Of a DNA stretch of 64,000 nucleotides, positions 27,599 to 39,613 are shown piece after piece. The notes below the pieces were generated by a model. That model had not been told where the DNA came from. It was given only the letters and a program-made list of their open reading frames with translations, and made no database searches. Both the position numbers and the translations under genes were made by a program. Source of the DNA: Vibrio sp. Hep-1b-8 (lineage in GTDB: Bacteria; Pseudomonadota; Gammaproteobacteria; Enterobacterales; Vibrionaceae). The stretch covers positions 1 to 64,000 of the forward strand of contig NZ_QEWN01000110.1 in NCBI RefSeq assembly GCF_006124995.1. Reading direction: 5' to 3'. The stretch's first letter is position 1. Each line of letters begins with the position of its first letter.

Positions 27599-28516
27599 TT
27601 ATGCCAATACTACATTTGGCTCGGCAAATGCTACCGGAGACGTTGATTCTTCTTCGAAAGTCACCCACTCCCACGCTTCTTGATCAGCAAGTACTGAACG
27701 AAGTAGCTGGTTGTTTAGGCCATGGCCTGATTTGAACGCACGGAACTCACCAATAATTGGATGACCACACATGTAAAGATCACCAATTGCATCAAGAACT
27801 TTATGCGTCACAAATTCATTTTCGAAACGAAGGCCTTCTTCATTCAAGATACGGTACTCATCAAGCACGATAGCGTTATCGAAGCTACCACCTAGAACTA
27901 GGTTCTGTGATTGAAGGTATTCAATATCGCGCATGAAACCAAACGTACGTGCACGAGAGATTTCTTTCACGAAGCCTTGAGAAGAGAAGTCAAACAACAA
28001 GTGTTGCTCATCTGCATCAATCGCTGGGTGATTAAACTCGATTTCGAAATCCATGCGGAAGCCATTGAAAGGAACAAACTCAGCCCACTTATCGCCATCT
28101 TCAAAGCGTACTGGCTTTTTAATGCGAATAAAGCGTTTCGCCGCGTTTTGCTCTTCAATACCAGCCTGTTGCAACAAGAATACGAACGGGCTCGCACTGC
28201 CATCCATAATTGGAATTTCTGGCGCATCGACTTCAACAACGATGTTGTCAATGCCCATACCAGCAAGAGCCGCATTTAAGTGCTCTACTGTAGAGATACG
28301 TACACCTTGATCATTCACCAGCGCTGTACATAGCATTGTATCGCGAACAGATTCTGGATCCGCAGGAAAATCAACCGGTGGATTTACATCGGTACGGCGG
28401 TAAATAATGCCTGTATTTGCAGCTGCTGGGCGAAGAGTAAGTGTGACTTTACGACCAGAGTGGAGACCCACACCAGTTGTTTTCACTATTTCTTTCAGAG
28501 TACGTTGTCTGATCAT
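27599..28516 (-). CDS. lpxC: UDP-3-O-acyl-N-acetylglucosamine deacetylase
   Basis: The 305-residue zinc enzyme catalyses the committed step of lipid A synthesis in the cytoplasm. Zinc ligands are in [10 protein letters not shown] (His near residue 79) and in KVLDAIGDL with MCGHPIIGE (His near 238). The C-terminal residues VVLA are hydrophobic, similar to the degradation tag of E. coli LpxC read by FtsH; that parallel is inference. It follows ftsZ in the conserved order, with a strong inverted repeat between. Confidence 0.98.
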   Translation of the reverse strand: MIRQRTLKEIVKTTGVGLHSGRKVTLTLRPAAANTGIIYRRTDVNPPVDFPADPESVRDTMLCTALVNDQGVRISTVEHLNAALAGMGIDNIVVEVDAPEIPIMDGSASPFVFLLQQAGIEEQNAAKRFIRIKKPVRFEDGDKWAEFVPFNGFRMDFEIEFNHPAIDADEQHLLFDFSSQGFVKEISRARTFGFMRDIEYLQSQNLVLGGSFDNAIVLDEYRILNEEGLRFENEFVTHKVLDAIGDLYMCGHPIIGEFRAFKSGHGLNNQLLRSVLADQEAWEWVTFEEESTSPVAFAEPNVVLA

Positions 28517-28546
28517 CTACTTTGCCTCAGTAAAAATGCTACAAAT

Positions 28547-28572
28547 CACGGTCAATGGTGATATTGACCGTG
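28547..28572. repeat. Perfect 10-bp inverted repeat between ftsZ and lpxC
   Basis: CACGGTCAAT and ATTGACCGTG flank a six-base loop. On the minus strand it lies 42 bases after the ftsZ stop and 31 bases before the lpxC start. No clean T-run follows, so it may be a weak terminator, an RNA-stabilising hairpin after ftsZ, or part of the lpxC leader. Confidence 0.55.
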
Positions 28573-28613
28573 CATGCTACCACAAAATTGAACAGTGTCA
28601 AATTGCGATTGTA

Positions 28614-29849
28614 TTAGTCAGCTTGACGACGTAAGAAGGCTGGAATATCTAAGTAGCCGCTTTCTTTGTCCGCTTTCGGCGCTGCACTTTGGTTTGCACT
28701 CGAACCAGACGACGCAGATGTCGTTGGCTGAGGAGTTACCTGTGGCTTATCTTGCAAAGTTGATGCCGTTTTCTCTTCCACTTTATTGACGGTTGCATGC
28801 TGAGATGTCACCGCTTGTGGTTGAGTCTGTGGCTGAGCAACTGGCGCAACTTTCGCCTTACCGCCCGCAACTAGCGTGATGTCAGGTTTCTTCTCGTTAC
28901 CAATACCCGTAGCAACAACTGTTACACGAATTTCATCTGCCATATCAGGATCAAGTGAAGTACCAATAACAACTGTAGCGTTATCTGATGCGAAAGCTTT
29001 TACTGTATTACCTACAGTTTCAAACTCGTCTAGACGCATATCTAGACCCGCAGTGATGTTCACAAGTACACCACGTGCGCCAGCAAGATCGATATCTTCA
29101 AGCAGCGGGCTTGAAATCGCCATTTCAGCCGCTTCTTCTGCACGGTCTTCACCTTTTGCAACACCGCTACCCATCATCGCATGACCCATTTCCGACATAA
29201 CTGTACGTACGTCAGCAAAGTCGACGTTAATCATGCCAGGACGAGTAATCAGCTCTGCAATACCCTGTACTGCATTCTTCAATACATCGTTAGCACTCGC
29301 AAAGGCTTCAAGTAGTGTAATACCACGACCAAGTACTTTGAGAAGCTTTTCATTAGGAATCGTGATTAATGAATCCACATGTTTAGAAAGCTCTTCAATA
29401 CCTTGTTCAGCAAACGCTAGGCGTTTCTTGCCTTCAAAGCTAAATGGCTTAGTCACTACAGCAACAGTCAAGATATTGAGCTCTCTTGCTACTTCTGCAA
29501 TTACTGGGGCTGCACCTGTACCAGTACCACCACCCATACCAGCTGCGATAAATACCATATCGGCACCACTCAGCTCTTCTTTAATTCGATCACGATCTTC
29601 GAGAGCTGCGTCACGCCCAACTTGTGGGTTTGCACCTGCGCCAAGTCCTTTTGTGATATCACCACCAATCTGAATAACGCTATTCACGCTGGTTTTACGA
29701 AGTGCCTGAGCATCAGTATTAATACTAATAAACTCAACACCTTCGATGGATTCACGTACCATGTGTTCAACGGCGTTACCGCCACCGCCACCAACCCCAA
29801 CGACTTTAATTACTGCATCGTCAGACATTTCCATCATCGGTTCAAACAT
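28614..29849 (-). CDS. ftsZ: Cell division protein FtsZ
   Basis: The 411-residue tubulin-like GTPase forms the division ring. The GTP-binding loop [12 protein letters not shown] lies at about residues 104-115, and the T7-loop segment with [11 protein letters not shown] around 205-215. The C-terminal peptide [13 protein letters not shown], used to bind FtsA and ZipA, is intact after a long low-complexity linker. GGAGAT precedes the ATG. It follows ftsA by 30 bases. Confidence 0.98.
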   Translation of the reverse strand: MFEPMMEMSDDAVIKVVGVGGGGGNAVEHMVRESIEGVEFISINTDAQALRKTSVNSVIQIGGDITKGLGAGANPQVGRDAALEDRDRIKEELSGADMVFIAAGMGGGTGTGAAPVIAEVARELNILTVAVVTKPFSFEGKKRLAFAEQGIEELSKHVDSLITIPNEKLLKVLGRGITLLEAFASANDVLKNAVQGIAELITRPGMINVDFADVRTVMSEMGHAMMGSGVAKGEDRAEEAAEMAISSPLLEDIDLAGARGVLVNITAGLDMRLDEFETVGNTVKAFASDNATVVIGTSLDPDMADEIRVTVVATGIGNEKKPDITLVAGGKAKVAPVAQPQTQPQAVTSQHATVNKVEEKTASTLQDKPQVTPQPTTSASSGSSANQSAAPKADKESGYLDIPAFLRRQAD

Positions 29850-29879
29850 GTGTTATCTCCGTTTTTCCTGCTGCTCAGG

Positions 29880-31142
29880 TTAAAACTCTTTTTGTATCCA
29901 ATTACGCAAACGACCAAATAAACCCGTTACAGAGGCACGAGAGGGCTCGTTATACTCAGTATCATCATTTACTCGTGCATCTCTTGCGTAATGAAGTAAA
30001 CCAACTGCCGTAGAATGATACGGCTCTTTAACGTAATCAGTTAAGCCACTCACCTCTAAGGGTTTGCCGACTCTAACTTGGTTGCGGAATACACGTTCCG
30101 CACATTCTACCAAACCTTCAATCTGTGACGCTCCTCCTGTGAGCACCACTCCTGCGGCTAGGTGATGTTTAATCCCTTCTTCGCGCAGTTTTTCTTGTAC
30201 GGTATCGATAGTTTGGTTAACCAGTCCCATCAACTCAGTATAACGAGGCTCAATCACTTCAGACAAAGTCTGTCTTTGTAAACTGCGTGATGGGCGTCCG
30301 CCTACACTTGGAACGTTAACTGTATCATCTTTACTGACTAACTCACTTAGAGCACAGCCATATTTCACTTTAATTTCTTCAGCATCACTAACTGGGGTAC
30401 CGAAGGCAAAAGCGATATCACTTGTCACTGCATTGCCAGCGTATGAAAACACTTCGGTATGACGCAATGCGCCGCCAGTCCAAATGGATACATCCATCGT
30501 ACCAGCACCGATGTCTACAACACAAACACCAAGCTCTCGTTCATCTTCAGTGATCACAGCATTACTCGCTGCTAACCCTGAATAAACCAGATGCTCAACT
30601 TTGAGTCCACAACGCTCGACTGCTTTTATGATATTTCTCGCCATATCATTGTGACAAGAGATCAGGTGCACGCTAACTTCCATGCGCACTCCTGATAAAC
30701 CTAGCGGATTTTTTATCCCTTCTTGATAGTCAATCGTAAATTCTTGAGGGATAACGTGCAGAATGCGCTGTTCGTCACCAATCTTAATTGATTTGGCAGT
30801 ATGAATCGCACGATCCATATCTTCTTGAGAGACCTCTTCATCCGAAATGGTTCCCATGCCTTTCTCAATTCGGCTAGCAATGTGACGCCCTGAAAGGGAG
30901 ATAAACACATTCGTGATATCGCATTCTGCCATCAGCTCTGCTTGATCGACCGCTCGCTGAACCGATTTTACAACCGATTCAAGGTCATTCACGCCACCTT
31001 TATCCATCCCGCGGGAAGGACTGCTGCCTGCGCCAATAATATTGATTTGACCGTCAGGCAATACTTCACCCACGAGAGCCGATACGGTTGCAGTGCCTAT
31101 ATCAAGACCAACAATAATGCTGTCATCAGCGGTCTTAGTCAT
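29880..31142 (-). CDS. ftsA: Cell division protein FtsA
   Basis: The 420-residue actin-fold ATPase tethers FtsZ to the membrane. Actin-family motifs are visible: VGLDIGTATVSALVG near the N-terminus, VVDIGAGTMDVSIW (about residues 205-218) and GVVLTGGASQIEGL (about 335-348). The end, VTGLFGRLRNWIQKEF, is the expected amphipathic membrane-binding helix. The start overlaps the end of ftsQ by 8 bases. Confidence 0.98.
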   Translation of the reverse strand: MTKTADDSIIVGLDIGTATVSALVGEVLPDGQINIIGAGSSPSRGMDKGGVNDLESVVKSVQRAVDQAELMAECDITNVFISLSGRHIASRIEKGMGTISDEEVSQEDMDRAIHTAKSIKIGDEQRILHVIPQEFTIDYQEGIKNPLGLSGVRMEVSVHLISCHNDMARNIIKAVERCGLKVEHLVYSGLAASNAVITEDERELGVCVVDIGAGTMDVSIWTGGALRHTEVFSYAGNAVTSDIAFAFGTPVSDAEEIKVKYGCALSELVSKDDTVNVPSVGGRPSRSLQRQTLSEVIEPRYTELMGLVNQTIDTVQEKLREEGIKHHLAAGVVLTGGASQIEGLVECAERVFRNQVRVGKPLEVSGLTDYVKEPYHSTAVGLLHYARDARVNDDTEYNEPSRASVTGLFGRLRNWIQKEF

Positions 31143-31917
31143 CTGTATTCTCTTGCTCTAACTCTTGTTCTGGGAACCATCCAATTGAGGCTCCCGTATC
31201 ATACCTGAGGTCGATGTAGCTGACTCGCTGAGCATCGCTACCCAAATTCTGATAAAGCGAAACAAAGCGCTCTATCCGTTCCTGTAGTGACTCTTTGCCT
31301 AGCTCGAGGCGAATTCCGTTATCTAGGATAATCTGCCAAGCTCGGCGTTCATTCAACACCAAGGAAGTAATCGTTAAGTTAAGTGACTGAAACTTTGGAC
31401 TGATCTCACGCCACACTCGCAACACTTCTTCGCTACTGTTTTGCGGTCCATAAAGTTTTACTCGCTCTTCATCCAATTTGGCTATGTCACCGTCGAAAAC
31501 TTGCCCATCTTCATTGAGTAGTGCATTGCCATTCCAGATAGCCTCTGCATGAAACTCAGTAAGAAAGACTTTAACCGTGTCAGGCCATTGTTTACGAATT
31601 GAGGCATGTGATACCCAGGGGATAGACTCGGCTACATTTTGTAGCACGTTAATATCCTGCGACATAAACGTTCCAACATGATCAAGCTGAGCAAATGCTC
31701 GCTGTACATCAGCTGCTGAAACGTAATGTAATTCACCCTGGAGCACGATTTTAGATAGCGGAAGACGCTGGTCATCCCACATCCAAGAGATCGTAGAGTA
31801 AAGGAGAGAGCCTATTAACAACAATACCACCAGCAAGAATGCGCCACCTAGAGCGTGTTCTTTAACTAGTGGTTTAGAGGTTAAACGACGGCCTTCATTA
31901 AAAGCACTTTTAATCAA
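31135..31917 (-). CDS. ftsQ: Cell division protein FtsQ
   Basis: The 260-residue bitopic protein has one membrane helix at about residues 26-48 (GGAFLLVVLLLIGSLLYSTI), then a POTRA domain (about 56-125) and the FtsQ beta domain. It links early cytoplasmic and late periplasmic division proteins and binds FtsL/FtsB. It sits between murC and ftsA; the ddlB gene found here in E. coli is absent, and 183 bases with no gene separate it from murC. Confidence 0.96.
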   Translation of the reverse strand: MIKSAFNEGRRLTSKPLVKEHALGGAFLLVVLLLIGSLLYSTISWMWDDQRLPLSKIVLQGELHYVSAADVQRAFAQLDHVGTFMSQDINVLQNVAESIPWVSHASIRKQWPDTVKVFLTEFHAEAIWNGNALLNEDGQVFDGDIAKLDEERVKLYGPQNSSEEVLRVWREISPKFQSLNLTITSLVLNERRAWQIILDNGIRLELGKESLQERIERFVSLYQNLGSDAQRVSYIDLRYDTGASIGWFPEQELEQENTDD

Positions 31918-32100
31918 AGTCCATAGTCCTTGCCAATTAGCTCGCTTATTTTCCCTATCTCAATTCGTATATAGAGGCAAAAGCACTTACTTTAACCTTC
32001 GGATTATACTGGCGTCATAGAAAGTATCAAACACTGATGTTAAGAAATCGCCACTTAAAACCGAATAAGTGACGCAATTAGTCAAAATTCAATGTTTAAA

Positions 32101-33561
32101 TCAAGCTTGAGACATCTTATCGATATTTAACTCAAGAGCTTCGAGCTGTTTCGCTACCTTACCAACATCACCCGCACCTTGAGTTAGTACTAAGTCACCA
32201 TCTTGTAAAACATTAGCGAGAACTGAAGGTAACGCCTTGCTATCTGGAACAAAAATCGGATCAATCTTACCGCGACTACGAATAGTCCTACATAAAGAGC
32301 GTCCATCGGCTCCCGAGATAGGTTTCTCACCTGCAGAATAAACATCCAACATGATCAGAACATCAACTTGTTCGAGTACATTGGCGAAATCATCGTAAAG
32401 ATCTCGTGTTCGGCTATAACGGTGAGGCTGAAAAATCATAACGAGACGTTTATCCTGCCAACCATTGCGTGCAGCTTGAATGGTCACATCAACTTCCGTT
32501 GGATGATGTCCATAATCATCGACCAGCATGGCCTGACCATTACCGGTATTGAACTCACCAAGGTGTTCAAATCGGCGTCCTGTACCTTGAGTTCCGGCCA
32601 TGGCTTTTAGAATGGCCTCATCACTGATGTCATCCTCAGTAGCAACCGCGATTGCCGCAGACGCATTCAGTGCGTTGTGCCTACCAGGAATATTGAGAGT
32701 AATATCTAAATCCGGTTTGCCATGGCGAATAACGGTGAATTTGCCTTGTTGCCCTTCTTGTCGGTAATGAGTAATGCGTACATCCGCATCCTCAGAGAAA
32801 CCATAGGTGATCACCTGACGGCTAATGATTGGAACCAATTCTCGTACCACAGGATCATCAATGCATACGATCGCTTGACCGTAAAATGGAAGGTTGTGAA
32901 GAAAATCGATAAATGTCTGCTTTAGAGTCTCAAAATCACCACCATAGGTATCCATATGATCAGCTTCGATATTGGTGACGATGCTGACCATTGGCTGAAG
33001 GTGTAGGAATGAAGCATCACTTTCATCCGCTTCTGCAATTAAGATACGGCTCGAACCGAGACGAGCGTTAGTTCCGACACTCTTAACAAGACCGCCATTA
33101 ACGAACGTTGGATCTAAGCCAGCTTCTGAGTAAATTTGTGTGACAAGTGCAGTGGTTGTGGTTTTACCATGTGTACCAGCAACCGCAATGCCGTGGCGGA
33201 AGCGCATTAACTCAGCAAGCATTTCAGCACGACGAACGACCGGAATACGTGCTGCGCGCGCCGCTATTATCTCTGGGTTTTCTTCATTGATGGCAGTTGA
33301 AACAACGACAACACTCGCCTCTGAAACATTTTCTTTTGCATGACCAATAAATACTGTCGCGCCTTTCTTAATCAGACGTTCTGTCGTCACATTAGCCGCA
33401 ATATCTGATCCAGAAATTTGATATCCTTCATTCAGTAATACTTCGGCAATACCGCTCATACCTGCACCACCAATACCGATGAAGTGAATGCATTTTACGC
33501 GGCGCATCTCTGGCACCATAGCTCTAATCTGAGCCAAATCTTGAGTATGTTTAACTGTCAT
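32101..33561 (-). CDS. murC: UDP-N-acetylmuramate--L-alanine ligase
   Basis: The 486-residue Mur ligase adds the first residue, L-Ala, of the peptidoglycan stem peptide. It has the N-terminal dinucleotide-like fold ([19 protein letters not shown]), the ATP loop [12 protein letters not shown] (about residues 124-135) and the C-terminal [10 protein letters not shown] segment typical of MurC. It follows murG by 12 bases in the dcw operon. Confidence 0.98.
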   Translation of the reverse strand: MTVKHTQDLAQIRAMVPEMRRVKCIHFIGIGGAGMSGIAEVLLNEGYQISGSDIAANVTTERLIKKGATVFIGHAKENVSEASVVVVSTAINEENPEIIAARAARIPVVRRAEMLAELMRFRHGIAVAGTHGKTTTTALVTQIYSEAGLDPTFVNGGLVKSVGTNARLGSSRILIAEADESDASFLHLQPMVSIVTNIEADHMDTYGGDFETLKQTFIDFLHNLPFYGQAIVCIDDPVVRELVPIISRQVITYGFSEDADVRITHYRQEGQQGKFTVIRHGKPDLDITLNIPGRHNALNASAAIAVATEDDISDEAILKAMAGTQGTGRRFEHLGEFNTGNGQAMLVDDYGHHPTEVDVTIQAARNGWQDKRLVMIFQPHRYSRTRDLYDDFANVLEQVDVLIMLDVYSAGEKPISGADGRSLCRTIRSRGKIDPIFVPDSKALPSVLANVLQDGDLVLTQGAGDVGKVAKQLEALELNIDKMSQA

Positions 33562-33573
33562 GATTCTTTCTCG

Positions 33574-34635
33574 TTATTTCGTCAGTGCAATAATGGCTTC
33601 AGAGACCACACTATCTGCATCTAACTTAGCAGCGTGTCGTGCTTTCTTTGCCATATCAAGCAAAGCCGCGCGATCTAGCTGTTGAATTTCGTTCGCAAGT
33701 TTCTCTACGGTGAGGTCACGCTGCTCAATCATTTTTGCTGCGCCACACTCTACCAAATGGTCAGCATTCAAGGCCTGCTGTCTATCTTTATGCATAAACG
33801 GGATAAAGATAGCCCCGACACCCGCAGCGCATACTTCAGATACGGTCAGCGCACCTGAGCGACACACAAGTAGATCGGCCCATTGATAAGCCGCGGCTAC
33901 ATCATCGATAAACTCGACCACTTCCGCGCTCTCGACTTGATGCTCGGCGTATGCTTGCGCTACTTCCTGCTGGTTGTTTTTACCAGCCTGGTGGCGAATC
34001 TGATAGCCACTGCCAAGCTTAGCCATCACTTCAGGTAACGTTCGGTTAAGGATCTGAGCACCTTGGCTGCCTCCCATAACCAAAATTCTGATATCACCAT
34101 CACGCTGACCCATCCGGCTAGTTGGCGGGTCAATGGCCACCACATCTTCACGCACAGGGTTACCAACAACTGGAGCCGCTGGGAAAGCCCCTGGAAAAGC
34201 CTGAAAAACCTGACGAGCTATCTTAGATAGCCATTGATTTGTCAGGCCCGCGACTGCGTTTTGTTCATGCAAAACAACAGGGATACCAAGTGACCATGCG
34301 GCGATTCCGCCCGGTCCACTTACGTAGCCACCCATACCAAGAACTGCATCTGGCTTCCAACGCTTCATATGAGCTCTCGCCTGAAACACAGCATTGATAA
34401 TCTGCAATGGTGCGGCAATTAATCGGCCAATGCCTTGACCGCGTAGACCTTTTACTTTGATAAAATCGATCTCGATACCGTGTTTCGGCACCAAATCCGC
34501 TTCCATACGATCAGCAGTACCCAACCAGCGAATACCCCAACCTTGCGACTGAAGCTTTTTCGCTACGGCAAGTCCCGGGAAAACATGGCCACCTGTCCCG
34601 CCAGCCATAACCATTAATCTTTTATTCGTTTTCAT
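33574..34635 (-). CDS. murG: UDP-GlcNAc transferase to lipid I (MurG)
   Basis: The 353-residue GT28 glycosyltransferase makes lipid II from lipid I at the inner face of the membrane. The glycine loops [14 protein letters not shown] near the start and [11 protein letters not shown] (around residues 102-112) and the donor-site motif [11 protein letters not shown] (around 192-202) are present. Its start overlaps the end of ftsW by 14 bases. Confidence 0.98.
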   Translation of the reverse strand: MKTNKRLMVMAGGTGGHVFPGLAVAKKLQSQGWGIRWLGTADRMEADLVPKHGIEIDFIKVKGLRGQGIGRLIAAPLQIINAVFQARAHMKRWKPDAVLGMGGYVSGPGGIAAWSLGIPVVLHEQNAVAGLTNQWLSKIARQVFQAFPGAFPAAPVVGNPVREDVVAIDPPTSRMGQRDGDIRILVMGGSQGAQILNRTLPEVMAKLGSGYQIRHQAGKNNQQEVAQAYAEHQVESAEVVEFIDDVAAAYQWADLLVCRSGALTVSEVCAAGVGAIFIPFMHKDRQQALNADHLVECGAAKMIEQRDLTVEKLANEIQQLDRAALLDMAKKARHAAKLDADSVVSEAIIALTK

Positions 34636-35821
34636 CTGTATTTAACTTTTGTTCTTGTGTTTCTGCACTACCCAATCGGCACTCATGATCGATACGCAGT
34701 AAAATGGAAACGGCAACAGCCATGACGATCAAACTCGAACCACCATAACTGATCAGAGGTAACGTCAAACCTTTGGTGGGTACCATACCCGCAGCAGCAC
34801 CGACGTTAACTAGAGTTTGGAAAGCAAACCAAATCCCGATACCAAATGCTAAATAGCCACCAAAGAGTTGGTTGTTTTCAAATGCCTTACGACCAATATA
34901 AATCGCTTTTAACACCAAACTAAAAATCAGCATCAATACCAGTACAACCCCCACATAACCTAACTCTTCGGCTAGCACGGCGAAGACAAAGTCAGTATGC
35001 GCTTCTGGTAGATATTCCAATTTTTGAATTGAGTTGCCTAACCCTTGGCCGAACCACTCGCCACGGCCAAATGCCATCAAAGATTGAGTTAACTGATATC
35101 CACTACCAAATGGGTCATCCCACGGGTCCATGAAAGAGGTAACACGGCGCATGCGGTAAGGTTCGATATAGATAAGCGTTGCAACCGCAACCAAGCCTAC
35201 GACCATTAAAGCGAGAAACTGAGTCAGCTTGGCTCCAGCAATAAACAACATACCAAACAGAGTAACCAACATCACGATGACGGTCCCTAAGTCAGGCTGG
35301 AGCAACAGTAAACTCGCCAGCGTTGCGAAGACAATAATCGGCTTGATAAAACCGCCGAAAAAGCTGGACCGAACTTCTTCACTCTTTCGCACTAAATAAC
35401 CAGACATGAAGATGAACAACGACAGTTTGGCGACTTCTGCTGGCTGTAAGTTAAACAAGCCTAATGGAATCCATCGCGAAGCACCGTTCACCGATTTACC
35501 CGCAACGAGCACGACGATGAGTAGTCCGATTGAAAGCAACAAAAGCCAAGTACTGAACTCTAACCAACGCTTGATCGGGACTTGAAGGATAACGGCCGAG
35601 GTGGAGATGGCCAGCACCAAAAAAATAGCGTGGCGAAACATAAAGTGAAAAGGTTGGTCAGTTAACCGAGAACTGATTGGAAACGAAGCAGAGGTCACCA
35701 TCACCAGCCCAGTCAGCATCAACCCCAAAGAGATCCATACTAACTGTCGGTCATACAGGGCTTCGGGTGACGATGTAGTCACCCAACGTTTGATGCTGCC
35801 AAAAACGTTTCGAATTTGCAT
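34622..35821 (-). CDS. ftsW: Septal peptidoglycan glycosyltransferase FtsW
   Basis: The 399-residue SEDS-family membrane protein has about ten helices. Family marks are [21 protein letters not shown] (around residues 110-130), the periplasmic [20 protein letters not shown] and, near the end, [17 protein letters not shown]. It polymerises lipid II at the septum together with FtsI, encoded upstream in the same operon. Confidence 0.97.
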   Translation of the reverse strand: MQIRNVFGSIKRWVTTSSPEALYDRQLVWISLGLMLTGLVMVTSASFPISSRLTDQPFHFMFRHAIFLVLAISTSAVILQVPIKRWLEFSTWLLLLSIGLLIVVLVAGKSVNGASRWIPLGLFNLQPAEVAKLSLFIFMSGYLVRKSEEVRSSFFGGFIKPIIVFATLASLLLLQPDLGTVIVMLVTLFGMLFIAGAKLTQFLALMVVGLVAVATLIYIEPYRMRRVTSFMDPWDDPFGSGYQLTQSLMAFGRGEWFGQGLGNSIQKLEYLPEAHTDFVFAVLAEELGYVGVVLVLMLIFSLVLKAIYIGRKAFENNQLFGGYLAFGIGIWFAFQTLVNVGAAAGMVPTKGLTLPLISYGGSSLIVMAVAVSILLRIDHECRLGSAETQEQKLNTDENE

Positions 35822-35836
35822 AGTTCCCTACGTTAT

Positions 35837-37162
35837 TTATGCGTAAGCTTTCGCTAGCTCGGTGAATGCATCTCCACGAGCCATAAAATTACTGAACTGG
35901 TCAAAGCTGGCACAGGCTGGAGAAAGTAATACCATATCTCCGGCAATCACATTGGGCGCTAACCACTGAATGATCTCTTCCATATCGTCAAAACGCTGAG
36001 CGCTTGGGTGAAGCGGCATAAACTGGTCACCGTCCTCACCAAAACAGCACAATTGCAGCTTCAAAGGCTTGAGTATCGGTTCTAACTGAGAGAAATCAGC
36101 ACCTTTACCGACACCACCCACTAAAAGATACAGGGTGCCTTCCAGCTCAAGACCCGCCAAGGCTGCCATAGTGCTGGCGACATTCGTCGCTTTCGAATCA
36201 TTGACCCACTTAACACCACGATTATCGGCAACCACTTGGCAGCGATGTGTCAAACCGCGGTAAGATTTCAACGCAGCTAAGCCTTTTTCGATATCAACGC
36301 CGACTTGCGCTAACAAGGCTAATACCACTAATGCGTTGGCAACATTATGACGACCAACAAGTGAGAGTTCCGATGTAGGACAAATAAGCGTGCCATTGAC
36401 TGAAATATACTCGATACCATGCTGCGCAGTAACGGCAAACTGGGTTGGCTCAACCAGACTAAACTCGATCAGGTTATGCCCATCATGGTCTGGGTAGGTT
36501 TGTTTATCGTCAGCGTTGACCACACAAGCTTCAGCATGCTCAAAGATGCGCAACTTCGCTTGGCGATAATCTTCCATACCTTGGTAACGATCCATATGGT
36601 CTTCAGATAGATTCAAAAGCGCCGCCGCTTTTGGCGCTAATGAGCGCGTCGTTTCTAACTGGAAGCTGGACAGTTCTAGAACATATAAGTCCGCATCCAA
36701 CGCAAGAAGATCTAACGCAGGCACACCAATGTTGCCGCCAACACCGACTGTAAGACCGGCCGCTTTAGCAACCTGCCCCGTCCAATCTGTGACGGTACTC
36801 TTACCATTTGAGCCAGTAATGGCGATCACTGGTTTATCGACTTGCCACGCAAACAGCTCAATATCGCCAACAACAGGGATACTCTTGGCGAGCACCTGCT
36901 GAATTTCGGGCGTCGCTAAAGCAATTCCGGGATTAGTCACAACCAGATCAGCTTCAAGTAACCAGTTCAGATTCCAACTTCCACTATGTAGCGCAATCCC
37001 CTGTGGTAAGGCTTCACTGCCCGGTGGGTTTTCACGCGTATCGATAACGCGAACATCTAGCGTTTTCTGTAATGAGGTTAAGTACTTAACGACAGAGAGC
37101 CCGGTGATACCGAGCCCTACAACAACGACTTTCTCAATACCTTGCCAACGATCCGTGGTCAT
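35837..37162 (-). CDS. murD: UDP-MurNAc-L-alanine--D-glutamate ligase
   Basis: The 441-residue Mur ligase adds D-Glu to the stem peptide. The N-terminal fold starts [16 protein letters not shown], the ATP loop is [13 protein letters not shown] (about residues 115-127), and [11 protein letters not shown] and [12 protein letters not shown] are the usual C-terminal motifs. It lies 15 bases before ftsW and 13 bases after mraY. Confidence 0.98.
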   Translation of the reverse strand: MTTDRWQGIEKVVVVGLGITGLSVVKYLTSLQKTLDVRVIDTRENPPGSEALPQGIALHSGSWNLNWLLEADLVVTNPGIALATPEIQQVLAKSIPVVGDIELFAWQVDKPVIAITGSNGKSTVTDWTGQVAKAAGLTVGVGGNIGVPALDLLALDADLYVLELSSFQLETTRSLAPKAAALLNLSEDHMDRYQGMEDYRQAKLRIFEHAEACVVNADDKQTYPDHDGHNLIEFSLVEPTQFAVTAQHGIEYISVNGTLICPTSELSLVGRHNVANALVVLALLAQVGVDIEKGLAALKSYRGLTHRCQVVADNRGVKWVNDSKATNVASTMAALAGLELEGTLYLLVGGVGKGADFSQLEPILKPLKLQLCCFGEDGDQFMPLHPSAQRFDDMEEIIQWLAPNVIAGDMVLLSPACASFDQFSNFMARGDAFTELAKAYA

Positions 37163-37175
37163 GGTGTGAACTTCC

Positions 37176-38258
37176 TTATCGAACTTTAAGCGTCGCTAAA
37201 CCGACAAGAACAAGCACAATAGAGATGATCCAGAAACGAACGATCACTCGTGGTTCAGGCCAACCTTTTAGCTCGTAATGATGGTGAATTGGTGCCATAC
37301 GGAAAATACGTTGACCACGCAACTTATAGGAACCGACCTGTAAGATTACAGAAAGCGTTTCCATTACAAAAACACCCCCCATAATCACTAAAACAAACTC
37401 CTGACGAACCAACACGGCAATGGTACCAAGCGCACCACCTAAGGCGAGTGATCCCACATCACCCATAAACACTTGTGCTGGGTAAGTGTTGAACCATAGG
37501 AAACCAAGTCCTGCGCCCACTATTGCGGTACAAACGACCACTAGCTCCGACGCTTGCGGAATGTATGGAATATGTAGGTAATTAGCAAAGTTGACGTTGC
37601 CCGTCGCCCAAGCAATAGCCGCAAAACCAGCTGAAACTAATACCGTTGGCATAATCGCTAGGCCATCCAGGCCATCGGTCAAGTTCACCGCATTACTGGT
37701 GCCGACAATAACGAAGTAAGTCAGTACAATGTACATCAAGCCAAGTTGAGGCATGACCTCTTTGAAAAACGGTACCACTAGCTGAGTGGCCGCGGTGTCT
37801 TTACCATGAGCGTATAGCGCGAAAGCGACAACCAGCGCAATAGCAGACTGCCAAAAGTACTTCCAGCGAGCAATCAAACCATCGGTGTTTTTACGTACCA
37901 CCTTGCGGTAGTCATCAACAAACCCGACTGCACCGTAACCAATAAGAACGGCCAGAACTGACCATACATAAGGGTTTGAGAGATCCGTCCATAACAGAAC
38001 CGTCGTTACAATGGCCGTCAGAATCATTATCCCACCCATTGTAGGCGTACCGCGTTTACTGAAGTGAGACTCAGGACCTTCATTTCGAACCACCTGACCG
38101 ATCTGCAATAACTGCAAACGGCGGATCATGATTGGTCCCATCCACAATGAAATACCTAACGCGGTAAGTACACTCACAATCGCACGAAACGACAGGTACT
38201 CAAATAATCGGAAGAATGAAAAATATGGCTGTAGTAGCTCCGCGAGCCAAATAATCAT
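37176..38258 (-). CDS. mraY: Phospho-N-acetylmuramoyl-pentapeptide transferase MraY
   Basis: The 360-residue enzyme has ten predicted membrane helices and transfers phospho-MurNAc-pentapeptide to undecaprenyl phosphate, giving lipid I. Catalytic aspartates are visible in VGFVDDYRK (about residues 111-119) and [10 protein letters not shown] (about 189-198). [11 protein letters not shown] and the histidine cluster MAPIHHHYE are typical. Its start overlaps murF by 4 bases. Confidence 0.98.
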   Translation of the reverse strand: MIIWLAELLQPYFSFFRLFEYLSFRAIVSVLTALGISLWMGPIMIRRLQLLQIGQVVRNEGPESHFSKRGTPTMGGIMILTAIVTTVLLWTDLSNPYVWSVLAVLIGYGAVGFVDDYRKVVRKNTDGLIARWKYFWQSAIALVVAFALYAHGKDTAATQLVVPFFKEVMPQLGLMYIVLTYFVIVGTSNAVNLTDGLDGLAIMPTVLVSAGFAAIAWATGNVNFANYLHIPYIPQASELVVVCTAIVGAGLGFLWFNTYPAQVFMGDVGSLALGGALGTIAVLVRQEFVLVIMGGVFVMETLSVILQVGSYKLRGQRIFRMAPIHHHYELKGWPEPRVIVRFWIISIVLVLVGLATLKVR

Positions 38259-39613
38259 GTATACATCTCCTTGACAGCAGTAGCGACTTTACTCATTCCA
38301 GCACTATTTGCCCCTTTGACTAGCAGTGTTTGTGGTTCTTGATGCTGTACTATCTGCTGTTTAATATAATCAATCATGCTCTGATGGCTATCAAAATGAA
38401 GACCATCACACTCATTGCTGATCGCTTTTGCATCAGCGCCATATGTGAGCACGTGTTCGAATTCGAATGGGGCTGCATGTTCTCCGACTTGACGGTGAAG
38501 TGCAAGACTTTCATCGCCTAACTCAGCCATATTACCCAAAATTAACCAACGAATTCCCTTGAAGCTCGCCAACAGATCCGCCGCGGCTTTCATCGCGGGT
38601 ACGCTGGCATTATAACTATCGTCAATAAGCTTGATCTTGTCGTTGAGTTCAATCACCTCAACTCGACCTTTAACTTTGCTTAAATGAGCCAAGCCGGTTT
38701 GTACCATTTCTAGATTGGCGCCCAGTTCTAACGCCAATGCTGTCGCCGCCAATGCGTTAGCAACGTTGTGTTGACCAACAATGCCAAGTTTGACTGCAAT
38801 CTCGCCAAACGGTGAAACCAGAGTAAAGCTGGCTTCACCACACGTATTGAGACCGATCTCTTTGGCAAAGTAGTCGGCATCGGAATCAACAACTGAAAAA
38901 CTTTTTACCTGTTTGTCAGCGAGAACATCTTGCCAGTAATCTCCACCATGACTGTCTAAATTGATAATCGCGACCGAGCCAGGTTTTAATCCCTGATAGA
39001 TTTCACCTTTCGCTTGTTTTACGCCATCAAGAGAGCCAAAACCTTCTAAGTGCGCCGCAGCAACATTATTGACTAACGCAACGTCTGCTTTGACCAGATT
39101 GGTCGTGTAAGCAATTTCTCCGATGTGGTTCGCACCCATCTCAATAACGGCATAGTCATCTTCAGGCGTTGAACGCAGCAATGTTAGTGGAACACCGATG
39201 TCGTTATTGAAATTCCCAGCGGTAAACAAAACTCGTCCTTGCTGCGCCATAATGCTCGCAACCATCTCTTTGACGGTTGTTTTACCAGCACTGCCCGTGA
39301 TCGCAACAGTAGGGGTCTGACAAGTATGATGAACCAGTGAACCAAGCTGACCCAAAGCCAGTTTAGTATCTTTGACCAACAGTTGCGGGACATCACTGTT
39401 CACGACTCTACTGACCAACAAAGCACCAGCACCTGACTCAACCGCTTGTGCAACGAAGTCATGGGCATCAAAACATTCGCCAACCAGTGCAACAAAAAGA
39501 GCACCAGTTTCAATCACTCGTGTATCCGTTGATACAGATTCTATTGCCGTGTCATTACCAATTAGCTCAGCGTCTAATGCTTGCGCGATTTGGCTTAACA
39601 TCAAGGTAATCAT
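38255..39613 (-). CDS. murF: UDP-MurNAc-tripeptide--D-Ala-D-Ala ligase
   Basis: The 452-residue Mur ligase finishes the pentapeptide precursor by adding D-Ala-D-Ala. It has the ATP loop [13 protein letters not shown] (about residues 104-116), the motif [14 protein letters not shown] and [14 protein letters not shown]. It overlaps murE upstream and mraY downstream by 4 bases each, which suggests coupled translation. Confidence 0.98.
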   Translation of the reverse strand: MITLMLSQIAQALDAELIGNDTAIESVSTDTRVIETGALFVALVGECFDAHDFVAQAVESGAGALLVSRVVNSDVPQLLVKDTKLALGQLGSLVHHTCQTPTVAITGSAGKTTVKEMVASIMAQQGRVLFTAGNFNNDIGVPLTLLRSTPEDDYAVIEMGANHIGEIAYTTNLVKADVALVNNVAAAHLEGFGSLDGVKQAKGEIYQGLKPGSVAIINLDSHGGDYWQDVLADKQVKSFSVVDSDADYFAKEIGLNTCGEASFTLVSPFGEIAVKLGIVGQHNVANALAATALALELGANLEMVQTGLAHLSKVKGRVEVIELNDKIKLIDDSYNASVPAMKAAADLLASFKGIRWLILGNMAELGDESLALHRQVGEHAAPFEFEHVLTYGADAKAISNECDGLHFDSHQSMIDYIKQQIVQHQEPQTLLVKGANSAGMSKVATAVKEMYT

